Shown here: positions 1 through 8,529 of the stretch, piece after piece
How positions within the stretch are numbered: position 1 is the first letter of the stretch
Layout: each line of letters opens with the position of its first letter
Assembly (NCBI RefSeq): GCF_018070025.1
Contig: NZ_JAGPYQ010000002.1
Coordinates: 1,674,001 to 1,738,000 of the forward strand
DNA length: 64,000 nucleotides
Direction: 5' to 3'
Source of the DNA: Streptomyces liliiviolaceus
GTDB taxonomy: Bacteria; Actinomycetota; Actinomycetes; Streptomycetales; Streptomycetaceae
Notes under the pieces: generated by a model
Database searches by the model: none
What the model saw: only the letters and a program-made list of their open reading frames with translations
Told to the model about the DNA's origin: nothing
Program-made: the position numbers and the translations under genes

Positions 1-27
1 CCGGAAGGCGGCTGCTGAACTATCGTC

Positions 28-363
28 ATGACCAAGGACATGCCGCCCGCCCGCCCCCTGCGCTCCGCCACCCGCACCGCCGTCACCACCGGTTCGGCAC
101 TCGCGGTCGTGATCCTGCCCCTGGTGGTCGGAGCCCTCGCCTCACGGGCGGTCGGAGGTGACCCGATGGCCTCGGTCAACGCCATGATGACGGGCGGGGG
201 TCAACGCGCCCGGCTCTCCCGCGGTCAACTCCGCGGCTACCGCGGCCGGGCGCTCACGACGGCGCGGAACGCCTGGGACCGGTCGCCCCGGTTGACCGTC
301 CGAAAGCCGCTCCGACCGCTCCGACGTACTCTCGCCGAGACGGGCGGACCGGTCAGCGAGTGA
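28..363 (+). CDS. small hypothetical protein with one hydrophobic segment
   Basis: A 111-residue protein I do not recognise. The third codon positions are almost all G or C, which supports real coding. The N-terminus is basic and is followed by one strongly hydrophobic stretch at about residues 22-40 (rich in A, V, L), so it may be a signal anchor. The remainder is Arg-rich and probably sits in the cytoplasm or is disordered. No ribosome-binding site is seen close to the ATG, and the window begins only 27 bases upstream. The 3' end overlaps the tail of the convergent acyltransferase gene by 11 bases. Function unknown. Confidence 0.45.
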   Translation: MTKDMPPARPLRSATRTAVTTGSALAVVILPLVVGALASRAVGGDPMASVNAMMTGGGQRARLSRGQLRGYRGRALTTARNAWDRSPRLTVRKPLRPLRRTLAETGGPVSE

Positions 364-1012
364 GAGCCGCCGGTTCGTGCAGGTGTCCGGCCGCGACGCG
401 CCAGGCCGCCACGACGGCCTGGTGCGCGGACGCGTTCGCCGCCTCGATCCCGGCGGGCAGGTGGAGCGGCGCGCCCACGTGGACGTGGAGGCGCGGACGG
501 CGGACCGGTGCCGTCAGGAAGCCCGCGAGGTGCTTGGCACGGCTGCCGGACGCGACCCTGCGCGCTCCGGCCTGACCGATCGGGACGACGGGTGCGCCGG
601 AGGCGAGGGAGAGTCGCGCGGGGCCGCTGCGGAAGGATTCGGGCGCCGCCTCGGCGGCATCCGTCCGGCGCGGAAGCCGCCCCTCACCGTAGATGAGGAC
701 GTGGCGGCCCGCACCGAGCGCTGCCGCGGCAGCGTCCAGGGAGTCCGCCGCTCGCGCGGTACGGCGGTGCACGGGGACATGGCCGTCACGGTCCAGGAGG
801 TACCGCAGGACGGGTACGCGCCACAGTCCGGCGGTGGCGAGGACGACCGGTTCGATGTCCATGGAGCGCAGGGCGGCCAGCACGATGCCGGGGTCCGCCG
901 GCGAGGTGTGGTTGGCGACGAGGACGGCCGGCACCGGGAGGGCGGTGACGTCGGTGGAGGTCGTCAGCCGCCCGAAGGCGGGGACGACGGCGGCTGCCAG
1001 GCGACTGAACAC
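353..1012 (-). CDS. PlsC-like 1-acyl-glycerol-3-phosphate acyltransferase family protein
   Basis: A 219-residue acyltransferase of the PlsC/LPLAT family, whose members transfer an acyl chain to a lysophospholipid at the inner face of the membrane. The catalytic HX4D motif is visible as NHTSPADP near residue 34. A later EGRLPRR block resembles the EGxR substrate-binding motif, and FRSGPARL and VVPIG match conserved downstream positions. I place the start at a GTG (1012) because AGGAG lies a few bases upstream and the protein then begins VFSRLAAAVVPAFGRL, a usual beginning for this family. An upstream start at 1156 adds a low-quality 48-residue extension and overlaps the control region of the divergent DUF4139 gene. 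The exact lysolipid substrate cannot be read from sequence. Confidence 0.8.
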   Translation of the reverse strand: MFSRLAAAVVPAFGRLTTSTDVTALPVPAVLVANHTSPADPGIVLAALRSMDIEPVVLATAGLWRVPVLRYLLDRDGHVPVHRRTARAADSLDAAAAALGAGRHVLIYGEGRLPRRTDAAEAAPESFRSGPARLSLASGAPVVPIGQAGARRVASGSRAKHLAGFLTAPVRRPRLHVHVGAPLHLPAGIEAANASAHQAVVAAWRVAAGHLHEPAALTR

Positions 1013-1272
1013 GCGACTCCTGCGTTCGGGCGGCGGATCGACGGTGGAGCGATGGTGGAGCGATGGGATCCATCCTCGTCCCGGGACCGTCCGAAGCCCT
1101 GAGTCGGCGTACTCATCCGGTCCGTCGTCGCCGTACTCACCTGCGCACACACTCACGCACCGAGCTCCTCACCGGCCGTCTCAAGAGGCGTACCTCTTCA
1201 GGCGTACGCTGTCAGCCCTACGGACGCGGCGGGCCGTACGGACACAGCCAGGAACACGGCCAGGGGGAGCAC

Positions 1273-3405
1273 TTGAAGGCTGGGGCGACACAGAGCTGGG
1301 ATTCGGCACTCGACTCGGTCGTGGTCTACGCACAGGGCGCGCTCTGTCGGCGCCTCGCGCGGGGCGGTGTGCCGCCGGACGGCAGGGTGCGGATCACCGG
1401 GCTGCCCCGGGCGCTGGGCCCCGGCTCCCTGACGGCCCGTGTCGTCGGTGCCTCCGGGGTGCGGGTGGTCGAGGCGCGGGTCGAGGTCGACTCCGTACCG
1501 AACGACGGCGCCGCGCTACATGAGTTGGAGCGCGAGGTGGAGCGGCTGCACGAGGAGTGTGCGGCGGCGCGGGCGCGCCGGGACCGGCAACTGGGTCTCG
1601 TCGAGGAGGTCCGGGGACTCCGCCCGATACCGCCCGAACCCGAGCACGACGAGCCGCCCCGCCGCACTCCGGTCGACGCGTGGCTGGAGCTGTCCGAGTT
1701 CGTGGACGCGCGGCTGGCCGGTCTGCACGCCCGCCTCGACGCGTCGGAGGAAGCACTGCTCCAGGCCGAACACGACCTGACCGTCGCGGTGGACTCCCTC
1801 GCCCGCGCCTCCACCGACGCTCCCCCGGCGCATGTGTCGACCACGGTCTCGGCCCTGGTGACCCTCGGCCGCACATCTGACGGGCAGGCCGCGGAGCAGG
1901 AACCCGAAGTGGAACTGGAGCTGGAGTACGAAGTGCCCGGCGCCGTCTGGATCCCGGCCTACCGGCTGGACCACCGGCAGGGCGACGGCAGCGGCCGGCT
2001 GGTGCTGCGGGCTTCGGTGGCCCAGCGGACCGGCGAGGACTGGAACGCCGTACGCCTCTCCCTGGCCACCGCGGACCTTCACCGCCGCACCGAGCTGCCC
2101 AGACTCCGTTCGATCCGGATCGGCCGTCGTCAGCCCGCTCCCGCGCCGTCCGGCTGGCGGGAACCTCCCTCGGGACTGTCCGACCTGTTCACCGGGTACG
2201 ACGTCGGGGCGCCCCGCACAGCGGCCCCTCGCACCTCGGGCCCTCGCGTCCCCTCGGCCGCCGCGCGGAAGGCGTCCGTGACGCCGCCCGCGGCCGGCGG
2301 GGCGGTTCCGGCGTACGACACCGGGGCACCCCTCACAGCCGTTCCCCCACCACCGCCGGTATCGGCACCGCCACCACAGGAATACGGTTCTGCGGCACCG
2401 GCGGCCTTCTTCCCCGCGCCGCCCATGCCTCAGCCGGCCTACGGCGCCCCGCCTCCCCCGGCTCCCGGCAGCTCCGGCGCGTCACCCATCCTGCCGTCGG
2501 CTCCCGGCGGCCCGCCGGCCCCCGCGGCACCCCGCGGTGCGATGCCGGCCGCGCCACCACCCGTTGGCCCACCGCACCCCAGTGGCGCCGAACTCGACTA
2601 CGCCGCCCTCGTCCTGGCAGGTCCCGAGGAGCAGGCCGGTCGCAGAGGGCTGCTCTTCCCGGACTCGTCCTTCGACCCGGTGGCTGTCGAGCGGCGCCGC
2701 GACGCCGAGTCCGTGGCGTCGCTGCCGCTGCCCGGCCACGCCGTGCGGCCCCGTGAGTCGGCGGGCTCCTTCGACCACCGCTTCGACGCGCACGCGCGCA
2801 CCGACATCCCGTCGGACGGCACCTGGCACACGGTGACCATCACCGAGATCCCGGTCGGTCTGCGGACCGAGTACCTCTGCGTGCCGTCCGTGGAGGAGAC
2901 CGTCTACACGACACTGGTGCTGTCCAACGCCACCGATCAGGCGCTGCTGGCCGGGCCGGTGGAGGTAACCGTCGACGACGACTTCCTCCTGACCGCGGCG
3001 CTCCCGACACTCGCTCCCGGCGGGACGCGCCGGGTGGGGCTCGGGCCGGCCGAGGCGATCCGCGTCACGCGCCGTACGGAGCTGCGCGAGTCGTCCTCGG
3101 GGCTGCGCAACACCACCACCGTGCTCGACCACCGCGTCCGTGTGGAGCTGGTCAACCGGCTGGCGCGGCCCGTCGCCGTCGAGGTCCGCGAGCGGGTACC
3201 GGTCACCTCCGACCCCGACATCCGCATCGAAGAACGGGCGGACTGGACGACCCCGGAAGAGGGTGCGGGGCCGGACACGTTCGCCCCCGGCACCCGCGCG
3301 CGGCGGGTGGAGCTGCCCGCCGGTGGCTCCGCCGCGCTCGACGGCGGCTACGAGATACGTATCCCGGCCGGCAAGGCCCTGGTCGACGGCAACCGCAGGA
3401 GCTGA
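1273..3405 (+). CDS. DUF4139 (MuiA-like) protein with proline-rich insert
   Basis: A 710-residue protein of the DUF4140/DUF4139 family, named after the mucoidy inhibitor MuiA; no biochemical role is established. The N-terminal DUF4140-like part begins at SALDSVVVYAQGALCRR. A charged, Glu/Arg-rich probable coiled coil follows at about residues 75-160. The first half of DUF4139 contains PAYRLDHRQGDG. A roughly 150-residue Pro/Ala/Gly-rich insert, very likely disordered, occupies about 300-460, and the second half of the fold lies C-terminal. I prefer a TTG start at 1273 because GGGGGAG sits just before it and an ATG at 1063 would read back through the divergent gene. A second DUF4139 gene starts 8 bases after the stop, so the two are probably one operon. 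No signal peptide is seen. Confidence 0.8.
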   Translation: MKAGATQSWDSALDSVVVYAQGALCRRLARGGVPPDGRVRITGLPRALGPGSLTARVVGASGVRVVEARVEVDSVPNDGAALHELEREVERLHEECAAARARRDRQLGLVEEVRGLRPIPPEPEHDEPPRRTPVDAWLELSEFVDARLAGLHARLDASEEALLQAEHDLTVAVDSLARASTDAPPAHVSTTVSALVTLGRTSDGQAAEQEPEVELELEYEVPGAVWIPAYRLDHRQGDGSGRLVLRASVAQRTGEDWNAVRLSLATADLHRRTELPRLRSIRIGRRQPAPAPSGWREPPSGLSDLFTGYDVGAPRTAAPRTSGPRVPSAAARKASVTPPAAGGAVPAYDTGAPLTAVPPPPPVSAPPPQEYGSAAPAAFFPAPPMPQPAYGAPPPPAPGSSGASPILPSAPGGPPAPAAPRGAMPAAPPPVGPPHPSGAELDYAALVLAGPEEQAGRRGLLFPDSSFDPVAVERRRDAESVASLPLPGHAVRPRESAGSFDHRFDAHARTDIPSDGTWHTVTITEIPVGLRTEYLCVPSVEETVYTTLVLSNATDQALLAGPVEVTVDDDFLLTAALPTLAPGGTRRVGLGPAEAIRVTRRTELRESSSGLRNTTTVLDHRVRVELVNRLARPVAVEVRERVPVTSDPDIRIEERADWTTPEEGAGPDTFAPGTRARRVELPAGGSAALDGGYEIRIPAGKALVDGNRRS

Positions 3406-3413
3406 CACACCCC

Positions 3414-4976
3414 ATGTCCACGGATGCGCAGCCGATCGCTCTGCCCGTCACCGCCGTCACCTGCCTGGAGGACCGCTCCCTCGTCGAACGCGACGCCGTC
3501 CTCGATCTCGGGCCCGGCGTCCAGCGGCTGCGGCTCGGCCCGGTCAGCGCGCTGGCCGTCGACCGCTCGCTCCACGCCGAGCTGACCACCGACCACCCCG
3601 CCACGGTCCTCGACGCGCGGATCGTACGCACCTGGGAGCCACGCGGCCCCCGGCCGTCCCCCGACCACGACTCGGCGCTGCGCCGGCGCGTGCACCTCCT
3701 GGAGGAGGAAGAGCGCGATCTGGGCCGGGTACGCGATCGTCTCCTCGTCCGTCTCGATCTGCTGGAGCGGCTGGCCGCCGACCTGTTGCGGGAGATCGGC
3801 CGGAGCGCGGGTTCCGGTGCCGTCGACGGGCCCCGGTGGACAGGCGAGCTGGACCGCGCGGACACCGGGCGCGACACCTACGGCGAGCAACTCCGTGCCA
3901 CGGACAGCAGGTTGGCGGCGGTCGGCGTCGAACTCCGCGAGGCACGGCATGCCCTGCACCTCGCGGAGGGCAGGCCCACCGAACTGGTCGCCCATGTCGA
4001 GCTGACCGTGGAGGCCGAGACCGCCGGGCCGGTCGGTCTGCGCCTGAGCCACCTCCTGCCGTGTGCGCTGTGGCGACCCGCCTACCGGGCCGTGCTCGAC
4101 GGCGACCGGCTGACTCTCGAAACGGACGCCATGGTCTGGCAACGGACCGGCGAGGACTGGTCGGACGTACGCCTGACGCTGTCGACGGCCCGCTCCGCGC
4201 AGGCCACCGAGCCGCCGCGGCTGGGTCAGGACAGGCTGACGCTCCGGGACCGCTCGTCGGCCGAACGCCGCACGGTCGACGTCGAGTTGAGGGAGGAGGA
4301 GATCGGGGACCTCGGCCCGGCCCCGGTGCTCGGCCTGCCGGGCGTCGACGACGCCGGTGAGACCCGGGTGTTCCGCGCCCCCGCGCCGGTGTCCGTCCCC
4401 GGCGACGGCCGCGCCCACCGGGTACCGCTCTCCGCTTTCACGACGGCGGCCGGCACCGAGTACGCCTGCTCACCCGAACTCTCGCCGCTGGTGACCCAGG
4501 TGGTGCGGTTCGACAACCGGTCCGGGCACGCGCTGCTCGCGGGCCCCGTCGACCTGGTCCGCGGCGGCGGCTTCGTCGGCCGCGCGACGCTGGGGTTCGC
4601 GGCCCCCGGGGCACCCGTCGAGCTGGCCTTCGGCAGCTCCGACGACTTCCGGGTGGTCCGGCACTCCGAGGAGTCCCGTACCTCGGCCGGTCTGTCCCAG
4701 CGCACGGTGGTCACCCGCACGGTGCGTCTGCACCTGTCCCACTTCGCCGCCCCGGGAGACGATGACGAGCGAGCCGTCGTCCTCCGGGAGCGCGTGCCGG
4801 TCTCCGAGGTCTCGGGAGTCGAGGTCCGCGTGCGCGGGGACGTCTGCTCCCCCGCGCCCGACATCCTCGACGCCGAGGGCATCGCCCGCTGGAACGTCAC
4901 GGTCCCTCCCGGTGGCCGCCGCACGGTGACGCTGGCGTACGAGATCTCGGCGAGCGGCAAGGTGACGGGCATCTGA
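3414..4976 (+). CDS. DUF4139 (MuiA-like) protein, second tandem copy
   Basis: A 520-residue paralogue of the preceding gene, without the proline-rich insert. The N-terminal DUF4140-like portion includes VTCLEDRSLVERDAVLDL. A probable coiled coil (LRRRVHLLEEEERDLGRVRDRL) is at about residues 85-130. DUF4139 follows, sharing blocks such as WRPAYRAVLDGDRLTLETD and RTGEDWSDVRLTLSTA with its neighbour. The gene is separated from the first copy by 8 bases, and AGGAG lies inside the end of the upstream gene, which suggests coupled translation. A strong hairpin just after the stop closes the operon. The two products may form a complex or act sequentially; this is inference from pairing only. Confidence 0.85.
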   Translation: MSTDAQPIALPVTAVTCLEDRSLVERDAVLDLGPGVQRLRLGPVSALAVDRSLHAELTTDHPATVLDARIVRTWEPRGPRPSPDHDSALRRRVHLLEEEERDLGRVRDRLLVRLDLLERLAADLLREIGRSAGSGAVDGPRWTGELDRADTGRDTYGEQLRATDSRLAAVGVELREARHALHLAEGRPTELVAHVELTVEAETAGPVGLRLSHLLPCALWRPAYRAVLDGDRLTLETDAMVWQRTGEDWSDVRLTLSTARSAQATEPPRLGQDRLTLRDRSSAERRTVDVELREEEIGDLGPAPVLGLPGVDDAGETRVFRAPAPVSVPGDGRAHRVPLSAFTTAAGTEYACSPELSPLVTQVVRFDNRSGHALLAGPVDLVRGGGFVGRATLGFAAPGAPVELAFGSSDDFRVVRHSEESRTSAGLSQRTVVTRTVRLHLSHFAAPGDDDERAVVLRERVPVSEVSGVEVRVRGDVCSPAPDILDAEGIARWNVTVPPGGRRTVTLAYEISASGKVTGI

Positions 4977-4981
4977 TCGGG

Positions 4982-5012
4982 CCGCTCCCGGTGGCGGGGC
5001 TACCGGGAGCGG
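4982..5012 (+). terminator. hairpin terminator after the DUF4139 pair
   Basis: The arms CCGCTCCCGGT (4982-4992) and ACCGGGAGCGG (5002-5012) are perfectly complementary over 11 bp with a 9-base loop. It starts 5 bases after the second DUF4139 stop and faces the end of the convergent SDR gene. There is no T-tract, which is common for terminators in high-GC actinomycetes. Confidence 0.7.
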
Positions 5013-5060
5013 GTCGGACGTCGTTCTCCCGAACGGCGACCGTCCTGTGCCGATCCGCGC

Positions 5061-5933
5061 TCAGGCCGTCGCCAGGTCGGGCGGGAAGGGGGCGGGGTAG
5101 GGCTCGGCGAAGTCCGCGGAACGGCTGACCTCGCGCCACTTCTGATCCTCCTCAAGAAGTCGCCTGTCGAGCCGGATGGACCCTTCGGCCGCGTTCACAC
5201 CGAGCGGCAGGTGGTCCGGGATGTCGTGGCGTTTGGCCACCCGGACCAGGATCTCGGCGGCCCGGACCGGGTCGCCCGCCGGCCCTTCGGCACTTTGGCG
5301 GACGCGTGTGTTCATGGCTCCGACCGTCTGCTCGTACGCCTCCGGGATCGCGTGGACGGCCATCGAGGAACCCGCCCAGTCCGTTCGGAAGCCGCTCGGC
5401 TCGACGACGAGCACCTTGACCCCGAGCGGGGCCGTCTCGGTGCGCAGCACGCGGCTGAAGCCGTCGATCGCGAACTTCGCCGCCTGGTAGGAGGCGATTC
5501 CCGGACTGCCTCCCACCCGGCCGCCCATGGAGGAGATCTGGACGACCAGGCCCCCCTTCTGCTCGCGCAGGATCGGCAGGGCCGCCTTGGTGACGTTGTA
5601 CACGCCCCAGAAGTTCGTCTCGAACTGGGTGCGGAAGTCGGCGTCCTCCGTGGTCTCGATGGGCGACACGTTGGCGTAGCCGGCGTTGTTGACCAGTACG
5701 TCGATGCGGCCGAAGTGCTGTATCGCCTCGCCGAGCGCCGAGCGCGCGGCCTCGGGGTCGGTCACGTCCAGTCGGATCGGCCGTACCCGGTCGCCGAACT
5801 CGGCTACGAGATCGGCGAGTTGCTCGGGATCGCGGGCGGTCGCGGCGACGAGGTCGCCCGCTTCGAGTGCCGCACGGACGAGGGCACGGCCGAGGCCGCG
5901 CGAGGAGCCGGTGATGAACCATGTCTGCTGCAT
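5061..5933 (-). CDS. short-chain dehydrogenase/reductase (SDR)
   Basis: A 290-residue classical SDR, a cytoplasmic NAD(P)-dependent oxidoreductase. The cofactor motif TGSSRGLG is at residues 8-15, the structural NNAG motif near residue 87, and the active-site YQAAK (YxxxK) near 160 with the SSM serine upstream. The C-terminal extension after residue 240 is longer than in a minimal SDR and resembles the oxidoreductase subgroup in which the reductase is divergently transcribed from a TetR regulator. That is the arrangement here: a TetR gene starts 58 bases away and a palindromic site lies between them. The substrate cannot be inferred. Confidence 0.9.
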   Translation of the reverse strand: MQQTWFITGSSRGLGRALVRAALEAGDLVAATARDPEQLADLVAEFGDRVRPIRLDVTDPEAARSALGEAIQHFGRIDVLVNNAGYANVSPIETTEDADFRTQFETNFWGVYNVTKAALPILREQKGGLVVQISSMGGRVGGSPGIASYQAAKFAIDGFSRVLRTETAPLGVKVLVVEPSGFRTDWAGSSMAVHAIPEAYEQTVGAMNTRVRQSAEGPAGDPVRAAEILVRVAKRHDIPDHLPLGVNAAEGSIRLDRRLLEEDQKWREVSRSADFAEPYPAPFPPDLATA

Positions 5934-5950
5934 GCACTTAGCAAAACACT

Positions 5951-5969
5951 GTTGCGCTAATAACGCAAC
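5951..5969. promoter_or_regulatory. palindromic operator between SDR and TetR genes
   Basis: The arms GTTGCG and CGCAAC are separated by 7 bases (CTAATAA). The site lies in the 58-bp divergent intergenic region, upstream of the -10-like TAGGAT of the TetR gene. Size and placement fit a TetR-dimer operator that would control both genes. Binding is inferred. Confidence 0.65.
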
Positions 5970-5991
5970 CGCGTTCCGCTAGGATCGTGCG

Positions 5992-6657
5992 ATGACCCCC
6001 TCGGAGTTCCAGCGCGCGCGTTCACCCGAAGCCAAGCGGCTGCGCGAGGCCGCCATCCTCGACGCGGCCCGGTCCCTCGGGGCCGAGCACGGCATCAGGC
6101 AGGTCACCCTCACGGACATCGCCGCTAGGGCCGGGATGCACAAGTCGGCGCTGCTCCGCTACTTCGAGACGCGCGAGGAGATCTTCCTGCGGCTCACCGC
6201 GGCCGGCTGGCAGGAATGGGCGCCGGCCCTGTCCGCGCGGCTCCGGGAGATCGGGGAGCCCGGTCCGGCAGCCGTGGCGCAGGCGTTCGCGGCGACGCTC
6301 GCGGAGCGCGGGATGTTCTGCGACCTGCTCGCCCAGGCACCGCTCAACCTGGAACGCAACGTCTCGGTCGACGCGGTACGCGACTTCAAGCTCGCCACAC
6401 TCGCCGCGCGCGAGGACATCTTCGCCGCCCTGGACGAGCGGCTCCCCCTGCTGGACCGCGACAGCGCCCTCGACGTGATCGCCACCGCCGTCGCGCTCGC
6501 CGGCGCGTTCTGGCAGATCGCGACACCGGGCCCGGAGATCGCCGAGCTCTACCGCAGCGACCCCCGCCTCGCCCACGCCGTCCTGGAGGTCGAACCCCGC
6601 CTCGCCCGCATCCTCACCGCGACCATCGACGGCATGACGCCTGCACCCGCTGCATAG
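5992..6657 (+). CDS. TetR family transcriptional regulator
   Basis: A 221-residue TetR-type repressor. The N-terminal HTH spans about residues 15-60 (AAILDAARSLGAEHG, then TLTDIAARAGMHKSALLRYFETREE). The C-terminal part is an all-helical ligand-binding and dimerisation domain that resembles TetR proteins with a C31-like domain. The ATG follows TAGGAT (5980-5985) by only 6 bases, which is the spacing of a leaderless transcript, so no ribosome-binding site is expected. The likely targets are itself and the divergent SDR gene via the palindrome at 5951-5969. Ligand unknown. Confidence 0.9.
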   Translation: MTPSEFQRARSPEAKRLREAAILDAARSLGAEHGIRQVTLTDIAARAGMHKSALLRYFETREEIFLRLTAAGWQEWAPALSARLREIGEPGPAAVAQAFAATLAERGMFCDLLAQAPLNLERNVSVDAVRDFKLATLAAREDIFAALDERLPLLDRDSALDVIATAVALAGAFWQIATPGPEIAELYRSDPRLAHAVLEVEPRLARILTATIDGMTPAPAA

Positions 6658-6788
6658 ATCCGTCGGCAGGAGCACGAGCCTGCTCGACCGGCTCCTCGAC
6701 CGGCCGCTCCGACTCGCCCTGCACTGCCCGGATCAACCGCCGGCGACCGGCGGGGCCCACGCCTCGTCCGCCGCCGGTGGTGACTCGG

Positions 6789-7373
6789 TCACCGCGATCG
6801 AGCAGCGTCCACGGGGAGCCGACCGTCCGCGGTCAGGCCGGTCAGGAGGAGGTCGACGAGGCGGTGGAGGCCGACGGTGGACCGGGTGAGACGGAAGGAG
6901 GCGATCGCCGCCAGGCAGATACGCACGTCGTCCACGCCGATGTCGTCCCGGACGACACCGGCGGCGCGGGCCCGGTCGACGAGTCGACGCAGTGCGCGTG
7001 CCTGCTCGCGGCGGTCGGCGGCGAAGGCGGCGGCCGCCGGATGGGAGCCGAACAGCGCCTCGTTCAGGCCGCGGTCCCGCAGCCGGTGCTCGGCGAAGCG
7101 GCGGACGACGCCGCTGAGCGCACGCCACGGGTCGGGGTCGTCGAGGGCGGCCCGCATGTCAGAGCGGCAGGCCGCGACGTGCTCGGTGAGCGCCGCGGTG
7201 ACCAGGTCGGCGCGTGAGGGGAAGTGCCGGTGGACGGTGGCGACGCCCAGGCCGACCCGGCGGGCGATCTCCCGCATCGGCAGGTCGAGTCCTTCGGAAG
7301 CGAAGGCGGCGCGGGCGACCGAGAGGATGCGGCGGCGGTTGTGTTCCGCGTCCGTGCGTGTTTTCCGAGTCAC
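6789..7373 (-). CDS. TetR family transcriptional regulator
   Basis: A 194-residue TetR-type regulator. The HTH (LPMREIARRVGLGVATVHRHFPSRADLV) is at about residues 28-56, after a basic N-terminus. The rest is a helical sensor domain with a SHPAAAAFAADRREQ region common in actinomycete TetR proteins. I use a GTG at 7373; a GTG at 7394 would add seven residues, and both have weak ribosome-binding sites. The gene is divergent from the MDR oxidoreductase at 7478, its probable target, and a small inverted repeat lies between them. It is convergent with the TetR gene ending at 6657, from which it is separated by 131 bases with no other gene. Confidence 0.85.
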   Translation of the reverse strand: MTRKTRTDAEHNRRRILSVARAAFASEGLDLPMREIARRVGLGVATVHRHFPSRADLVTAALTEHVAACRSDMRAALDDPDPWRALSGVVRRFAEHRLRDRGLNEALFGSHPAAAAFAADRREQARALRRLVDRARAAGVVRDDIGVDDVRICLAAIASFRLTRSTVGLHRLVDLLLTGLTADGRLPVDAARSR

Positions 7374-7407
7374 TGTGCCTGCCGCGCCTCTCACTTCGAC
7401 CTGATCC

Positions 7408-7421
7408 GGAACACCCGTTCC
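7408..7421. promoter_or_regulatory. possible operator upstream of the MDR oxidoreductase
   Basis: GGAAC and GTTCC flank a 4-base spacer in the divergent region between the TetR and oxidoreductase genes. A -10-like TACCGT on the plus strand is at 7433-7438, so the repeat would overlap the -35 zone. The short arms make this tentative. Confidence 0.35.
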
Positions 7422-7477
7422 ACCTCCATGTCTACCGTGTGCCGACGTCCGGACGGTCCGGGCGGGGAAGGTGCCTC

Positions 7478-8497
7478 ATGCGCGCGGTACGGTTCGAGCG
7501 GTTCGGTCCCCCGGAGGTGCTCGGCGTCGGATCCGTGCCCGAGCCGCACGCGGGTCCGGGCGAGATACGGATCGCCGTCCGCACGGCGGGAGTGTCTCCG
7601 GTCGACGTCGCGCTACGGGCCGGCGACTCCCCCTCACGCGCGGGTCTCGCCCTGCCGCACGTCCCCGGGGTGGACGCGGCCGGGGTGATCGACGAGATCG
7701 GTCCGGGCGTCACGGGCCACGCGGTCGGCGACGAGGTGTTCGGAGCGGTGGACGTCGCCCGGCTGGGCGGAGCGAGCGCGCGGTTCGCGGTGCTCGCGTT
7801 CTGGGCGGCGAAGCCGGACGTCTGGTCCTGGGACGAGGCGGGCGCCGCGGCGACGGGTGTCGAGACGGCGACCCGGGCCCTGGACCTGCTCGGCCTCACC
7901 GGGGAAGAGGACACGCTCACCGGAGAACAGGGCACACCCACCGGAGGAGAGGGCACGGCACTCCTGATCGACGGCGCGTCGGGCGGTGTCGGAAGCATCG
8001 CCGTGCAGCTGGCGGTGGCGCGAGGGGCACGCGTGCTCGGGACGGGCCGGCCCGACAGCCATGCCTTTCTGGCCTCTCTGGGCGCGACGCCGGTCGCCTA
8101 CGGCCCCGGCCTGGCCGAACGGGTCCGCGCCCTCGGCATCCCGTATGTCGACCATGCCCTCGACGTGGCCGGGAAAGGCTCACTGGCGGAACTCGTCGCC
8201 CTCACCGGCAGCCCGGACTCCGTGGTCACGCTCGCGGACTTCATGGGTCCCGAACACGGGGTGCGGCTCTCGCTCGGCCGCTACGGGGGCCAGCCGGACG
8301 GGTGCCACGGGCTGGCGTTCGCCGCGGAGCTGGCGGCGCGGGGACGGTTCCGCGTACCGGTCCAGGCGGTGTTCCCGGCCGACCGGGCGGCGCAGGCGCA
8401 CGCGGCGGTGGCGGCGGGACCTCACCGCGGGAAGACCGTCCTCGATCTCACGGGGCTCACCCGACGGCACCCCGGGTCGATCGTTATGATGACCTGA
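7478..8497 (+). CDS. zinc-independent alcohol dehydrogenase / quinone oxidoreductase (MDR family)
   Basis: A 339-residue MDR reductase of the quinone oxidoreductase type, expected to transfer hydride from NADPH to an enone, quinone or similar acceptor. The GroES-like domain covers about residues 1-125 (EVLGVGSVPEPHAGPGEIRIAVRTAGVSPVDV; HVPGVDAAGVI). The Rossmann domain has the glycine motif DGASGGVGSIAVQLA. No zinc-binding cysteines are present. Just before the Rossmann motif is an extra loop of three 7-residue repeats (TGEEDTL, TGEQGTP, TGGEGTA) encoded by a 21-bp tandem repeat. I chose the ATG at 7478 because the product then begins MRAVRFERFGPPEVL, the standard family start. It is divergent from a TetR gene. 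Confidence 0.85.
   Translation: MRAVRFERFGPPEVLGVGSVPEPHAGPGEIRIAVRTAGVSPVDVALRAGDSPSRAGLALPHVPGVDAAGVIDEIGPGVTGHAVGDEVFGAVDVARLGGASARFAVLAFWAAKPDVWSWDEAGAAATGVETATRALDLLGLTGEEDTLTGEQGTPTGGEGTALLIDGASGGVGSIAVQLAVARGARVLGTGRPDSHAFLASLGATPVAYGPGLAERVRALGIPYVDHALDVAGKGSLAELVALTGSPDSVVTLADFMGPEHGVRLSLGRYGGQPDGCHGLAFAAELAARGRFRVPVQAVFPADRAAQAHAAVAAGPHRGKTVLDLTGLTRRHPGSIVMMT
7895..7957 (+). repeat. 21-bp tandem repeat (three copies) inside the MDR gene
   Basis: Three in-frame 21-bp units (7895-7915, 7916-7936, 7937-7957) share a CACCGG...GGCAC pattern and encode the heptads TGEEDTL, TGEQGTP and TGGEGTA. The copies have diverged at several bases but length is conserved, as expected of slippage or unequal crossover kept in frame. 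Confidence 0.8.
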
Positions 8498-8499
8498 AT

Positions 8500-8513
8500 C
8501 GCTCAAACAAACA
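8500..8513 (-). promoter_or_regulatory. candidate DeoR-type site upstream of the hybrid regulator
   Basis: Read on the minus strand this is TGTTTGTTTGAGCG. The 9-mer GTTTGAGCG recurs at 9660-9668 in front of the ABC transporter operon. It lies 17-30 bases before the regulator's start, so autoregulation is plausible but unproven. Confidence 0.45.
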
Positions 8514-8529
8514 TTCGGGGTGGAGCACA

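Noticed and set aside
1063..1272. ATG start at 1063 for the first DUF4139 gene
   Set aside because: It would add 70 residues of poor composition that overlap the upstream region of the divergent acyltransferase gene. The TTG at 1273 has GGGGGAG before it and begins at the domain.
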